A stretch of 64,000 nt of DNA from Tenericutes bacterium MZ-XQ (GCA_002838205.1 CP017950.1:1246858-1310857); one strand, 5' to 3'; counted from the stretch's first letter, positions 1-8,554 are shown. Numbers and translations are program-made. Notes: generated by a model from the letters alone, not told the origin.

Positions 1-635
1 AATTCAATAGCATTTTTCGTGATTTTACTAAACTCTTTATTTGGTTGAGAAGATAATCTTTTTATTAATCTATCAGCAACTTCTTCTGCTTTTGTATCAT
101 ATTTTTCATAAAAATCATAATAAAAATGTTCAATTTTAGTTAGTAATTGAGTAAATCCTTTTAAGTGTTCTTTTGGATTTTGAATCATTAAAAATAAATT
201 CCACTTGTTTGCTGATTCTAACTTAAGTGTATTGATGTGATTAAATGCATCACTCTCAGTTACTTCTTGGTCAAAATCTTCATCTTGTATAGCAAACATA
301 GCTTTGATTAAACCCTTTTTAAATACATCATCATCGATGTCTTTTAAATAATTAAGGTATTGATGTTCATCTTTATAGTCATTAATTGGAAATGCTTTAA
401 GTAAAATATTGATGAACTCATACTCGGCGTATGTCCCTTTTTGATAGTACTTATTTATTTCTGTTTCATATTTTGCTAATTCGTGTTCCATATTGCTATA
501 AAAGTTTAAAATCTCTTTATCTAGTATTTCTTCAAAAATTTGATCATCATCTTGCTCGTTGTATGAATAATAAACTCTTGGAAACAAGAAATAATCATAC
601 ATTTTACTAAATTCTTTAATATACTTAAACTTCAT
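1..635 (-). CDS. Truncated gene: helical protein, possible ArsR-type regulator
   Basis: The open frame starts at ATG 635 (protein begins MKFKYIKEFSKMYDYFL) and runs off the left edge, so only the first 211 residues are seen. It overlaps the end of the upstream MFS gene by 11 bp, so the two are translationally coupled. The visible part is charged, mostly helical by composition, with no signal peptide or membrane segment. I recognise no domain with certainty. Large ArsR-family regulators encoded beside MFS exporters often have such an N-terminal region, with a winged helix at the C-terminus, which here would lie outside the window. Three palindromic operators at the operon promoter agree with an encoded repressor, but that role is inference. 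Confidence 0.6.
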   Translation of the reverse strand, partial: MKFKYIKEFSKMYDYFLFPRVYYSYNEQDDDQIFEEILDKEILNFYSNMEHELAKYETEINKYYQKGTYAEYEFINILLKAFPINDYKDEHQYLNYLKDIDDDVFKKGLIKAMFAIQDEDFDQEVTESDAFNHINTLKLESANKWNLFLMIQNPKEHLKGFTQLLTKIEHFYYDFYEKYDTKAEEVADRLIKRLSSQPNKEFSKITKNAIE

Positions 636-1929
636 GAACTAATGCACCGCTTTCTATAGAAACTTTTTCTACTTTGTCATCACTTGGTTCGTCAATTGCC
701 TTCATTTTTTGATAATAGATCATCACACCAAGTACAACGATTGCTCCATTGATAATAACAACTAATCCTGGATTAATTATATCATAAAGATAACCAAAAA
801 GCACTTGTCCAAGCGGCATTGCGATTGTCGCGACTACAGTTAGTGTAGTTCCTACTCTGCCCATAAACTCTAATGGTACTGATTTTTGAAATACTGTTTG
901 AGTCAAAATATTGATTGAAGTAATAAAGACTCCTACAAAGAAACATAAGATTAAAACAATTGCATATGATAATATACCGTCTTTTACCATATAAATGCTT
1001 TGATTAATCGTTATTGAAAAAAGCATGATAACGAGTCCAGTAGACATGAACAACGCAATTAAAGCTGATCCAAACTTAACATTTTTAAGTTTTTTAGTCA
1101 CTAAAATTGGTGTAATCATTGTTGATGCAGATAAAACCGTTTGAACAAATCCTAATTGAACGTCAGATTGATGTAATACTTCTCTAACTAGAAATATTAA
1201 TCCGACACTGAAAAACGGCGCAACACTAAAATTAACGATAATTGCTAGTGCTATAACTACTTTTAAAGTTTTTAATTGTTTAATAATTTTTAATCCCTCA
1301 ACAAAATCTTTCTTAAATGATGAAACACTTTTTTTCACTTGATTTTTAATTTTAGGAATATCTATAAATAGTTCGCTTATTGCTGATAAAAGGAAACTTG
1401 TTGCGTTAATCATTACTGCAATAAGTAAGCCAAATGTACTAAACAATAAAGCTCCGATGACCGGACCCATAAGCTGTCCAAATGAAACAAGTGTCATTCT
1501 TAGTGAGTTAGCTTCTAGATATTGGTCTTCATCAACAATACTTGGCATCACCGCAGCCATTGAAGAACCAAAGAAGATCTCAATAACCTCTAGAATAACT
1601 ACTACGCCATATATCAACGCTATGCTCACTTCTCCTTGTAAAAAGATTAAGTAAGAAAAGCCAAATAATAGACAGGCATTCATTATATCTAAAGTAACAA
1701 TGACCTTCTTTTTGTCGAACCAATCTCCAAATACACCTGCGACTGGAGATAATAATAGTCTAGGCAAAATTGAAATTGCCAACATTGATGCGAATATTGT
1801 TGCTGATCCGGTAATGGATAAAACATAAAGTGATAATACAAATTGTTGAATGTTGCTACCAAGTAAAGATACAAAGTTTCCGATCACTAGCAGCATGTAG
1901 TTTTTGTTTTTTAATAGTGTTTTGTTCAT
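625..1929 (-). CDS. MFS transporter (EntS/MFS_3-like exporter)
   Basis: A 434-residue integral membrane protein with about twelve hydrophobic segments, typical length for a major facilitator superfamily exporter. The N-terminal half carries the loop motif GDWFDKKKVI after the second segment, matching the family signature between TM2 and TM3. The N-terminal layout resembles drug and siderophore exporters of the EntS/MFS_3 group; the substrate cannot be read from the sequence. The start ATG at 1929 has a good ribosome site (AGGAGC, six bases upstream). It lies between a 36-codon ORF and the truncated downstream gene, and all three appear to be transcribed from the operator-flanked promoter near 2180. 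Confidence 0.85.
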   Translation of the reverse strand: MNKTLLKNKNYMLLVIGNFVSLLGSNIQQFVLSLYVLSITGSATIFASMLAISILPRLLLSPVAGVFGDWFDKKKVIVTLDIMNACLLFGFSYLIFLQGEVSIALIYGVVVILEVIEIFFGSSMAAVMPSIVDEDQYLEANSLRMTLVSFGQLMGPVIGALLFSTFGLLIAVMINATSFLLSAISELFIDIPKIKNQVKKSVSSFKKDFVEGLKIIKQLKTLKVVIALAIIVNFSVAPFFSVGLIFLVREVLHQSDVQLGFVQTVLSASTMITPILVTKKLKNVKFGSALIALFMSTGLVIMLFSITINQSIYMVKDGILSYAIVLILCFFVGVFITSINILTQTVFQKSVPLEFMGRVGTTLTVVATIAMPLGQVLFGYLYDIINPGLVVIINGAIVVLGVMIYYQKMKAIDEPSDDKVEKVSIESGALVHEV

Positions 1930-1941
1930 GAATAAGCTCCT

Positions 1942-2052
1942 TTACGATTTTGAATTATAATCATTATAGTTTTGTATTAATGCCATTGGTAATAAAGATA
2001 GATAGTAGCAATTAAATGTTTTGATTTTTTTTTCATTACGATAAGTTTTCAT
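1942..2052 (-). CDS. 36-residue leader ORF upstream of the MFS gene
   Basis: A small frame of 36 codons plus TAA, starting at ATG 2052 behind the ribosome site GGGAG and ending 12 bases before the MFS start. The product starts MKTYRNEKKIKTFNCYYLSL, is basic at the N-terminus, and has no recognised domain. It lies between the promoter near 2180 and the MFS gene, so it would be the first translated frame of the transcript. It may be a leader peptide that affects translation of the exporter, a small protein, or an accidental frame. The good ribosome site is the main support. Confidence 0.4.
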   Translation of the reverse strand: MKTYRNEKKIKTFNCYYLSLLPMALIQNYNDYNSKS

Positions 2053-2096
2053 ATGATTGTTCTCCCTTCTCATATAACTATCATGTAATTGTCAAA

Positions 2097-2114
2097 ATTA
2101 GATGTTTATCTAAT
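2097..2114. promoter_or_regulatory. Operator-like palindrome 1 (MFS operon)
   Basis: ATTAGATGTTTATCTAAT: seven-base arms around a four-base spacer. It lies about 45-60 bases downstream of the predicted transcription start. The core TAGAT-N4-ATCTA occurs twice more upstream of the same promoter. Confidence 0.7.
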
Positions 2115-2164
2115 TAATAGATTTTTTGGCTTTTCAACGCCATTCTTTTGAATTAGACACCCTT

Positions 2165-2193
2165 ATTATATATCGATGATTATCAAATGTCAA
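2165..2193 (-). promoter_or_regulatory. Sigma-A promoter of the MFS operon
   Basis: On the minus strand a perfect -35 TTGACA (2193-2188) is followed after exactly 17 bases by a perfect -10 TATAAT (2170-2165), giving a start near 2158. It is one of the strongest consensus promoters in the window and is bracketed by operator-like palindromes. Confidence 0.85.
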
Positions 2194-2200
2194 GCATTTT

Positions 2201-2217
2201 ATTAGATATTTATCTAT
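2201..2217. promoter_or_regulatory. Operator-like palindrome 2 (MFS operon)
   Basis: The core TAGATATTTATCTA repeats the TAGAT-N4-ATCTA motif. It lies directly upstream of the -35 box of the MFS operon promoter. Confidence 0.7.
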
Positions 2218-2260
2218 TTTTATGAATTTTTTATGTACGGATATATGAAATCGCCCTTAT

Positions 2261-2280
2261 ACGTAGATGTTTATCTAATT
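2261..2280. promoter_or_regulatory. Operator-like palindrome 3 (MFS operon)
   Basis: TAGATGTTTATCTA at 2264-2277 is identical in its core to palindrome 1. It lies about 70 bases upstream of the -35 box, just after the terminator of the CBS-domain gene. Confidence 0.65.
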
Positions 2281-2285
2281 TTTTC

Positions 2286-2312
2286 GAAAAAAAAAGACGC
2301 TTGCGCGACTTT
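2286..2312 (-). terminator. Terminator of the CBS-domain gene
   Basis: A short hairpin with CGC/GCG core, TTGC loop, one A-A mismatch and an outer AAAAG/CTTTT pairing is followed on the minus strand by a T run. It is right at the stop codon of the CBS-domain gene. Confidence 0.6.
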
Positions 2313-2737
2313 TAATCTTCTTGAGCGATTTGCTCCTTGATATTCATTTGTTGAACCATATAATTAAATATTTCTTTTCTTGTCACAATGCCTATAAAAG
2401 CTCCGAAATCATCAACAACAGGTACAAAATTTTGTTGTGTAAACATATCTATAATATCACCCATCTTCGAATCCACCTTAATTGATTCTATATTTTTACT
2501 TCTAGGTATATTCGAGATACTCATATCTTCAGTTTTGCTAAAATCCAATTTATGCTCTTTAATAAACCAAAGCAAATCTCCTTCGCTGATCGTATTTACA
2601 TAATCACCATTTCTATCTAATACGGGTATAGCACTATATTTATAAATCTGCATTTTTTCTAGAGCTTGTCTAATCGTTGAATCGCTATAAATGTAGGCTA
2701 CTTTTTCTTTGGGTGTCAAACAAAATAGTATATTCAT
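2312..2737 (-). CDS. CBS-domain-pair protein (DarB/CbpB-like)
   Basis: A 141-residue soluble protein made only of two CBS domains (about residues 10-65 and 75-135). The first carries the pattern YKYSAIPVLDRNGDYV and the second FVPVVDDFGAFIGIVTRKE. Length and layout match the stand-alone two-CBS proteins DarB/CbpB (YkuL) of Firmicutes, which bind cyclic-di-AMP and signal to the stringent response and pyruvate carboxylase. Ligand binding here is inference from the family. The start has a good ribosome site (AAGGAG). It is a single-gene unit with its own terminator, upstream of and co-directional with the MFS operon. Confidence 0.75.
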   Translation of the reverse strand: MNILFCLTPKEKVAYIYSDSTIRQALEKMQIYKYSAIPVLDRNGDYVNTISEGDLLWFIKEHKLDFSKTEDMSISNIPRSKNIESIKVDSKMGDIIDMFTQQNFVPVVDDFGAFIGIVTRKEIFNYMVQQMNIKEQIAQED

Positions 2738-2935
2738 ATTTACTCCTTACGTAATATCATGTATTCGACTAAAAATACGCATCAACAATGATACGAAATT
2801 GCACTTTAAATTTTTAGTGTTTTGATATTTTAGCCATGTTAATTATAGCATATTTTTCACACAAATTCTAACAATACAACATAAACTGAAAATATGGTAA
2901 AATACTTATAACTAATTTTCACTCGAGGTGCTCAT

Positions 2936-3613
2936 ATGTGTGGTAGATTTACAATAACACTATCTAAGGATGATTTCATTAGATACTTATCTAAGTATAA
3001 ACAATTAGAAATAAATATAGATGATATTACATTGCCTAATTATAATGTAGCACCAACAGAAAATATTGCAGCCATGATAAAATATAATGACTCATATAGA
3101 GTTGGCCCTTTAAAGTGGGGTTTTATACCTAGTTTTGCATCAGATACCAAAAAAATCATCATCAACGCCAGAAGTGAAACAATACTAGAGAAAGCATTAT
3201 TCAAAGATAGTGTCTTTCATAAACGATGCGTTATTTTTGCTGATAGCTTTTATGAATGGAAAAGTGTGGATGGTAGAAAGATTCCCTATCGAATTATGAT
3301 TAAAGACAAAAAAATGTTCGCTTTTGCTGGACTATGGAGTCATTATAAGAAAGATGGTCAATCACTTTATACAGCTGTCATCTTAACAACCAAGGCAAAC
3401 AAACTGATGGCTGATATTCACGACCGTATGCCAGTTATTCTTGGAGATGATCAAATAGACACATGGTTAAATGCACCTTTTATTGAAGAATCACACATAA
3501 AAATACTTGCATCTTATCCTTCTGAGCTTATGTATAGTTATAAAGTTTCTCCTTACGTGAACTCATCAACTCATAAGGATCAAAAGTGTATTGAGCAAAT
3601 AAAAAGCACCTAA
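2936..3613 (+). CDS. SRAP-family abasic-site protein (YedK/HMCES-like)
   Basis: A 225-residue protein of the SOS-response-associated peptidase family. The catalytic Cys is residue 2 (MCGRFTI), which requires removal of the initiator Met. Family blocks follow in order: NYNVAPTE, LKWGFIP, NARSET, RCVIFADSFYEWK and HDRMPVIL, the last holding the active-site His. Members bind single-stranded DNA and form a stable thiazolidine crosslink to abasic sites, shielding them during replication. Length is typical. It stands alone on the plus strand with a start at ATG 2936 (ribosome site GAGGTG) and ends inside the loop of a hairpin terminator. Confidence 0.93.
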   Translation: MCGRFTITLSKDDFIRYLSKYKQLEINIDDITLPNYNVAPTENIAAMIKYNDSYRVGPLKWGFIPSFASDTKKIIINARSETILEKALFKDSVFHKRCVIFADSFYEWKSVDGRKIPYRIMIKDKKMFAFAGLWSHYKKDGQSLYTAVILTTKANKLMADIHDRMPVILGDDQIDTWLNAPFIEESHIKILASYPSELMYSYKVSPYVNSSTHKDQKCIEQIKST

Positions 3614-3625
3614 GTGCTTTTTTTA
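3600..3625. terminator. Bidirectional terminator between SRAP gene and GltS-like gene
   Basis: AGCAC-CTAA-GTGCT flanked by A and T runs on either side. The SRAP stop codon TAA is in the loop. The symmetric layout can serve the convergent GltS-like gene as well. Confidence 0.8.
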
Positions 3626-3645
3626 ATGTGTATTCACTTTGTTTT

Positions 3646-5013
3646 TTATACGTTTACGCCTCTTTTGCCTCTAATCAGTAGAATTGTAGCAAAAATTAAT
3701 GTATATAAAGTACATCCTACAAGTGCAATGATGCTCCACAACAATTCATTTTCTCCACCATAAGTCAAAGACGGTATGAAAAGTATAGCGAATAAAGGCA
3801 AGGCCATCGATATTGCAGTTCCAGAACCTAAAACCATCTCTTCTGCAACTGGTGTTTCAAGATTTGGATCAATACCCTTTAAAAGCGCAAGTCCTGTAGA
3901 TGCAACTCCAGTTAACATACCGAATAACCCAATAAAATAATAATCTTGATAATTGCCATAAACTTTGTTTGTCATATATCTTAGATATAACATTGTCGCA
4001 GCACCAGCAAATATTGCTGTTACAATCAGTTGAACTCCATAAGTAGCTAAGAAATCAAGTGTAATTGTTAGTACAGACCCTGCAATCATAATATTAAATG
4101 CTATTGAAGTAATATTAGACAGCATATAATTGTTTGTCATAAATCTAACATTTTTTCCACGTCTTTCAAGCCAATATAAGATTTGTCTATATAATAAAGC
4201 ATACATGATACCGATAATAAAGTTGAAGCCTTTTAACAATCCAAAGATTGTATCTCCTATGTTTCCTAGTCCAGAAAGCCCTACATTTGCTAACAATAAA
4301 GTTACATACACCAATCCATATATGATTGAGATAATAATGACTTGAGTTGTTAAACCATCAAGTAAGCTGATTTCTTTGACAGTATCAATTTCAATCGTTT
4401 CTTTGCCAATGCCTTCTTCATTATAGTTCTTAGGTTTTGCATAACCTTTTCTTCTACTCATGACATTAATAATTAAAACGCCTATGGTACCTCCAAAGAC
4501 AAATCCCAAAAAGGCATAAGACACACCTAAAGCAGCACCATTGCCACTTAGCATTGCATCCCACATTTTACCAATCGATAGTGCAAGTCCTGGTCCTTGA
4601 CCAAAACCTAATGCTACCAACATACCACTACCTACGAATTTATCACTGAATAAGAATAATACAAGTAGTATACCAATTGCAGCTTGAAGTGCATATGTTG
4701 AAGTGATGAGCATACCTGTTGACCATATTTTTTTCTTTATTTTACTTGTTGATCTTTTTAATGCTAATGATATAAACCCAATAGCAAGCGCATGATAAAC
4801 GATGTAACCCATTAAATCTACATCAATAAATGTGTCTTCACCAATGATAATTGGTGCAAATACAAGTGAGATAATTAAACCTATAGTACCGCCCAGTAAA
4901 GATGTTGGGATAACAACTTTATTTATACCTGGCAACCATGTTTTAAGTATTTTTGCAACAAACATTAAAACACCAATGAGTAAAAAATAAACAATAATTC
5001 CCCATTCTTCCAT
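3646..5013 (-). CDS. GltS/ESS-family sodium:glutamate symporter-like carrier
   Basis: A 455-residue membrane protein with ten or more hydrophobic segments and the glycine-rich stretches IPTSLLGGTIGLI and GFGQGPGLALSIGKMW, typical of the ESS (GltS) sodium-dependent glutamate carriers. The repeat structure of the family (two inverted halves, each with a re-entrant loop) agrees with the second-half stretch GLFGMLTGVASTGLALLKG. The start is one base after the stop of the upstream acyltransferase, so the two genes are co-translated. The amino acid substrate is assumed from the family. It ends at a shared bidirectional terminator. Confidence 0.8.
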   Translation of the reverse strand: MEEWGIIVYFLLIGVLMFVAKILKTWLPGINKVVIPTSLLGGTIGLIISLVFAPIIIGEDTFIDVDLMGYIVYHALAIGFISLALKRSTSKIKKKIWSTGMLITSTYALQAAIGILLVLFLFSDKFVGSGMLVALGFGQGPGLALSIGKMWDAMLSGNGAALGVSYAFLGFVFGGTIGVLIINVMSRRKGYAKPKNYNEEGIGKETIEIDTVKEISLLDGLTTQVIIISIIYGLVYVTLLLANVGLSGLGNIGDTIFGLLKGFNFIIGIMYALLYRQILYWLERRGKNVRFMTNNYMLSNITSIAFNIMIAGSVLTITLDFLATYGVQLIVTAIFAGAATMLYLRYMTNKVYGNYQDYYFIGLFGMLTGVASTGLALLKGIDPNLETPVAEEMVLGSGTAISMALPLFAILFIPSLTYGGENELLWSIIALVGCTLYTLIFATILLIRGKRGVNV

Positions 5014-5014
5014 G

Positions 5015-6148
5015 TTATAAATCTCCTTTGAGCATTTTTATGCGATCCATGATTAGCATTGGATCTTTGATTTTTATCATATATGATTCATCACCATAAT
5101 CGAAAGATAAAACATTTTTTTGTGTCAACGTAAGACCATGAATCTTATCAATTTCAAAAGGTTTTTGAATAGTTGAACTATTTAAAACCATTTGCTTTTG
5201 ATTTAAAACAATGGTCACTTTTCCAAGCGATTGTCTTTTTCCTTTAACTAAATCAATGAGATAAAAGAAGCCTGATGACTCAAAAACTCGATCTAAAGGT
5301 TGTTTTTTGAGTAAATCTTTTTGCATATGATCCCATTCAATTAAATTATCAAATGGTAAACCTTCTAAATAATGGTAATCATTAAAATGTGCAATTTTTC
5401 CACAAGAAGTACAATGTATATCATTTTTATGAGTGTGTAAAGTTTGAAGTTGTCCACACTTTGGACAAGCATATATGTATTGTTCTAATCCAACTGCTTT
5501 TCTAGAGGAACGATATTTTATATGTTTATTCTTATTCCACTCATAATCGTTATATTTGATTGCATTTTCAATTGATTTTGCAATCTCCTCGAGTGACATT
5601 TGATTGATTTCTTCCTTTTTGTGGAGTGTATAATAATGAATATGAAATTCTGGTCTTCTTCTTTTTAGACCCCACCTAGGACTAGAGAAAAATCCTCCAT
5701 CAATCTTAGCCATGACTAAATCATGACTTATTTTTTTTACAATTTTTGCTGTAGCTTTATAATCAGTCGGTGTTTGCTCTCCAAAAAAAGAAGAATTCCC
5801 TTCAGGAAAGATCATAATACCTCTTTTGTCTTTTTGAAATGCATTTAATATGAGTCTTATCGTCTGAATATCAGACTGACCTTTTCTTTTGGGAATCGAT
5901 TTAACAATTTTATTTAAGGCGAATTTCATCACTGGATGCGTGTACAAAATATTACTTGCAACAGGGTATGGATAATATTTGATATTCATGCCTACGTATA
6001 ATGGATCATTTAAAGATGCATGATTGGAAATTAAGAAAAAAGGTTCTTTCCTTTTTTTATCAAAGTCTGTATATGAGATCACAAACCTATATTTGGAGTG
6101 AAAAATTAGTTTCAATCCCAATCTTGCAATTTCTACTCTTAAGCTCAT
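5015..6148 (-). CDS. PlsC-like acyltransferase with C-terminal zinc ribbon
   Basis: A 377-residue protein. The N-terminal 220 residues are a 1-acylglycerol-3-phosphate acyltransferase-type domain, with the catalytic NHxxxxD motif (NHASLND, residues 42-48) and the substrate motif FPEG (114-117). A zinc ribbon follows at about residues 228-253 (CPKCG and CTSCG), then a beta-rich tail. The family transfers acyl groups to glycerolipids at the membrane; the zinc-ribbon extension is not part of normal PlsC and makes the acceptor uncertain. A promoter TTGGAA-17-TATAAT lies at 6196-6168. It is coupled to the downstream GltS-like gene. Confidence 0.8.
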   Translation of the reverse strand: MSLRVEIARLGLKLIFHSKYRFVISYTDFDKKRKEPFFLISNHASLNDPLYVGMNIKYYPYPVASNILYTHPVMKFALNKIVKSIPKRKGQSDIQTIRLILNAFQKDKRGIMIFPEGNSSFFGEQTPTDYKATAKIVKKISHDLVMAKIDGGFFSSPRWGLKRRRPEFHIHYYTLHKKEEINQMSLEEIAKSIENAIKYNDYEWNKNKHIKYRSSRKAVGLEQYIYACPKCGQLQTLHTHKNDIHCTSCGKIAHFNDYHYLEGLPFDNLIEWDHMQKDLLKKQPLDRVFESSGFFYLIDLVKGKRQSLGKVTIVLNQKQMVLNSSTIQKPFEIDKIHGLTLTQKNVLSFDYGDESYMIKIKDPMLIMDRIKMLKGDL

Positions 6149-6167
6149 ATGTCATCTCCTTAAACAT

Positions 6168-6196
6168 ATTATACGATAAATGCTTTGAATTTCCAA
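6168..6196 (-). promoter_or_regulatory. Promoter of the acyltransferase-GltS operon
   Basis: Minus-strand -35 TTGGAA (6196-6191), 17-base spacer, -10 TATAAT (6173-6168). The gene starts about 20 bases downstream of the -10 box. Confidence 0.7.
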
Positions 6197-6212
6197 CAAA
6201 AATAATGCAAAT

Positions 6213-6237
6213 AAAAAGAGGGAATTTCTTCCCCCTA
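6213..6237 (-). terminator. Terminator of ald
   Basis: A hairpin GGGAA-TTTC-TTCCC (6220-6233) is followed by a T run on the minus strand, just after the ald stop codon. Confidence 0.75.
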
Positions 6238-6251
6238 TTTAAATGGCTTTC

Positions 6252-7352
6252 TTATAATTCCATATATGGTAAATTAAATGCTTCTGCTACGCCTAAACAA
6301 GTCATTTCACCGTTATATGTGTTTACTCCTAATTTAAGTGCTCTTGAGCGATTTATAGCCATATCAAGACCTAAATCAGCAATCATTAATCCATAAGGTA
6401 AAGTTGCATTGTTAAGTGCATTTGTTGAAGTCATTGGTACCGCACCTGGCATGTTTGCTACAGTGTAATGAACAATACCATCAACGACATAAGTTGGATG
6501 ATCATGATATGTTGCTTTACTAACTTCTGTTGATCCACCTTGGTCGATTGCAACATCTACGATGACACTACCTGGTTTCATATCTTTATAGTATTCACGT
6601 TTGATTAATTTAGGAGCTTTTGCACCTGGTAATAAGACTGCACCAATCACTAGATCAGCACGTTTAATTGCCATTTCTAAATTCGCTTGTGAACTATATA
6701 AAGTATGGATTTTATTTCCATAAATATCATCTAAGTATGTTAGTTTTCTTAAATTAACATCAAGAACAGTTACATCAGCATTCATGCCAACTAACATTTT
6801 GAGTGCATTTTCACCAACAACACCAGCACCAACAATTGTTACTTTAGCTTTCTCAACACCTGGAACACCAGAGATTAGAACGCCACTGCCACCAAATGGT
6901 TTTTCTAAATACTTAGCGCCTTCGATTGCACTTAAGCGGCCAGCAACTTCACTCATTGGTTTTAAACAAGGAAGAGTTCCATCTGATTCAGTAATTGTTT
7001 CGTAAGCAACTGATTGAGTCTTACTCTTTAATAATGCATATGTTAAGTCTTCATTAGCTGCTAAATGTAGATATGTATAAAGAATTAATCCTTCTCTTAA
7101 AAATTTGAACTCAGGTTCAAGCGGTTCCTTAACCTTTACAATCATATCTGATTTTTCCCATACTTCTTTAGCTGTTTTTAAAATAGAAGCTCCAGCTTTT
7201 ACATAATCTTCATCTTTAAAGCCTGAGTTTACGCCAGCGTCTTTTTCTACATAAACTTGATGCCCATGTGAAACATACTCTTTAACACTACCTGGTGTCA
7301 AGCCTACACGAAATTCTAAATTTTTAATTTCTTTGACAGTTCCAATAATCAT
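6252..7352 (-). CDS. ald: Alanine dehydrogenase
   Basis: A 366-residue enzyme interconverting L-alanine and pyruvate with NAD. The N-terminus MIIGTVKEIKNLEFRVGLTP, the catalytic-domain stretch YLHLAANEDLT, the Rossmann motif VTIVGAGVVGENALKM and the block MPGAVPMTSTNALNNATLPY are all diagnostic. Length is normal (about 370). It is a single-gene unit with its own terminator. A catabolite-repression-like palindrome lies about 55-65 bases upstream of the start. In this organism it may serve alanine catabolism or NAD recycling. Confidence 0.95.
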   Translation of the reverse strand: MIIGTVKEIKNLEFRVGLTPGSVKEYVSHGHQVYVEKDAGVNSGFKDEDYVKAGASILKTAKEVWEKSDMIVKVKEPLEPEFKFLREGLILYTYLHLAANEDLTYALLKSKTQSVAYETITESDGTLPCLKPMSEVAGRLSAIEGAKYLEKPFGGSGVLISGVPGVEKAKVTIVGAGVVGENALKMLVGMNADVTVLDVNLRKLTYLDDIYGNKIHTLYSSQANLEMAIKRADLVIGAVLLPGAKAPKLIKREYYKDMKPGSVIVDVAIDQGGSTEVSKATYHDHPTYVVDGIVHYTVANMPGAVPMTSTNALNNATLPYGLMIADLGLDMAINRSRALKLGVNTYNGEMTCLGVAEAFNLPYMEL

Positions 7353-7402
7353 GACATACTCCCTATAAATTGATTTTGATTGTTATACATTAACATGATA
7401 AC

Positions 7403-7416
7403 ATAAAGCGCTTTCA
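7403..7416. promoter_or_regulatory. cre-like palindrome upstream of ald
   Basis: ATAAAGCGCTTTCA, whose inner ten bases AAAGCGCTTT form a perfect palindrome with a CG centre. It matches 12 of 14 positions of the ideal LacI/CcpA-type sequence TGAAAGCGCTTTCA. It lies between the Nudix-HD gene and ald, upstream of the ald start. Confidence 0.55.
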
Positions 7417-7430
7417 GTTTAAATATCTTT

Positions 7431-8480
7431 TTAAGATTTTTTGTATTTATCATAGTATTTTTCTACGGTTTTATATAATTCCTCTTTATTTTCAAGCATC
7501 TTTCTAATAGCTTCCAAACCTGATACATTCTTCTTGGAGTCTAGCCATAGTTTTAAGTAGCCATTTCTGCCATATTTCTCATTAATATGCTCTATTGCTC
7601 GATTTATATGCTGATCTTTTGATATCGATGGATAGTGACTTAATCCAAATTGAACTGTTCTTTTCACGATAACTTCGGGAATAATATCACGGTCTGCCTC
7701 CGCAATTATCTTTCCATAAATACTTCTAGGTGGGTCATCATGCGAAGCACGGTGATCCTCTATAGCTTCTTTCATGATTTTTATATCATCTTTATTAAAA
7801 TAATTCTGAATCGTTTGATCTTCTTCTAAATACTTCGCTCCTGTGATGTGATGTTGATCTCTTCCAAATAAATTACCTATATCATGATAAAAAGCAATGA
7901 CATAGACTAAGTCCAATTTCAGGTCCTCAAACTGTTTTGCCAACTCAAGTGACGTTTTTAGAACATGGTGTACATGATCATATTGATGTGCTTGATCAAA
8001 CGCTTGATATTTGACTAAAACATGATTATATAAGTAGTCAATTAATTTTATCGGCATTTGATACTCAATGGTATTTTTAAACTGCTGATAGATATCAACA
8101 AAAGCATCTTTTGTATTTTGATGTGTTAATAAGTTTAAGACATCATCTTCATTGACCCAAATGGCATGCTTTATTTCAGTGTCCTGTTTTAAGAGTTGAT
8201 TGGATAGCGGTATACCTAGATATAAAACAACTTCTTTATCAATTTCATTTCTAATATAATAACGCATTGAAGTTTTTATGTTATCATATAAAAAAGATTT
8301 AATATTGGTTTCTTCATATGTCTCTCTAACTGCAGTTTCAATATCTTGCTCATTTTTTTCTTGGTGTCCTTTCGGGAATCCAACAAAGTCACCATGAAGT
8401 TGATGGATTAATAAAAACTGTCTCTTTCCATCTTTATATCGATATAATATTGAACCACAAGACTTTTCTTTTCTCATCAT
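7431..8480 (-). CDS. Nudix hydrolase - HD domain fusion
   Basis: I place the start at the paired Met codons 8480/8477 (MMRKEKSCGS), because AGGTGAT lies just upstream and the family begins there; the open frame extends to 8576 without support. The N-terminal domain (about residues 5-130) has a full Nudix box, GFPKGHQEKNEQDIETAV then RETYEETNI, of the diadenosine-tetraphosphatase type. After a linker, an HD phosphohydrolase domain (about 165-290) shows His of HHVLK and the pair in FYHDIGN. Nudix enzymes cleave nucleoside diphosphates linked to another moiety; HD domains cleave phosphomonoesters or diesters. The fusion suggests two steps on one nucleotide substrate, but which one cannot be told. 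Confidence 0.85.
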   Translation of the reverse strand: MMRKEKSCGSILYRYKDGKRQFLLIHQLHGDFVGFPKGHQEKNEQDIETAVRETYEETNIKSFLYDNIKTSMRYYIRNEIDKEVVLYLGIPLSNQLLKQDTEIKHAIWVNEDDVLNLLTHQNTKDAFVDIYQQFKNTIEYQMPIKLIDYLYNHVLVKYQAFDQAHQYDHVHHVLKTSLELAKQFEDLKLDLVYVIAFYHDIGNLFGRDQHHITGAKYLEEDQTIQNYFNKDDIKIMKEAIEDHRASHDDPPRSIYGKIIAEADRDIIPEVIVKRTVQFGLSHYPSISKDQHINRAIEHINEKYGRNGYLKLWLDSKKNVSGLEAIRKMLENKEELYKTVEKYYDKYKKS

Positions 8481-8554
8481 TATCACCTGTAAAAAGTATA
8501 TCATATTACATGGTAAGAATAAATTATTTACGAGAGTTTTACATGAATAGTGCA

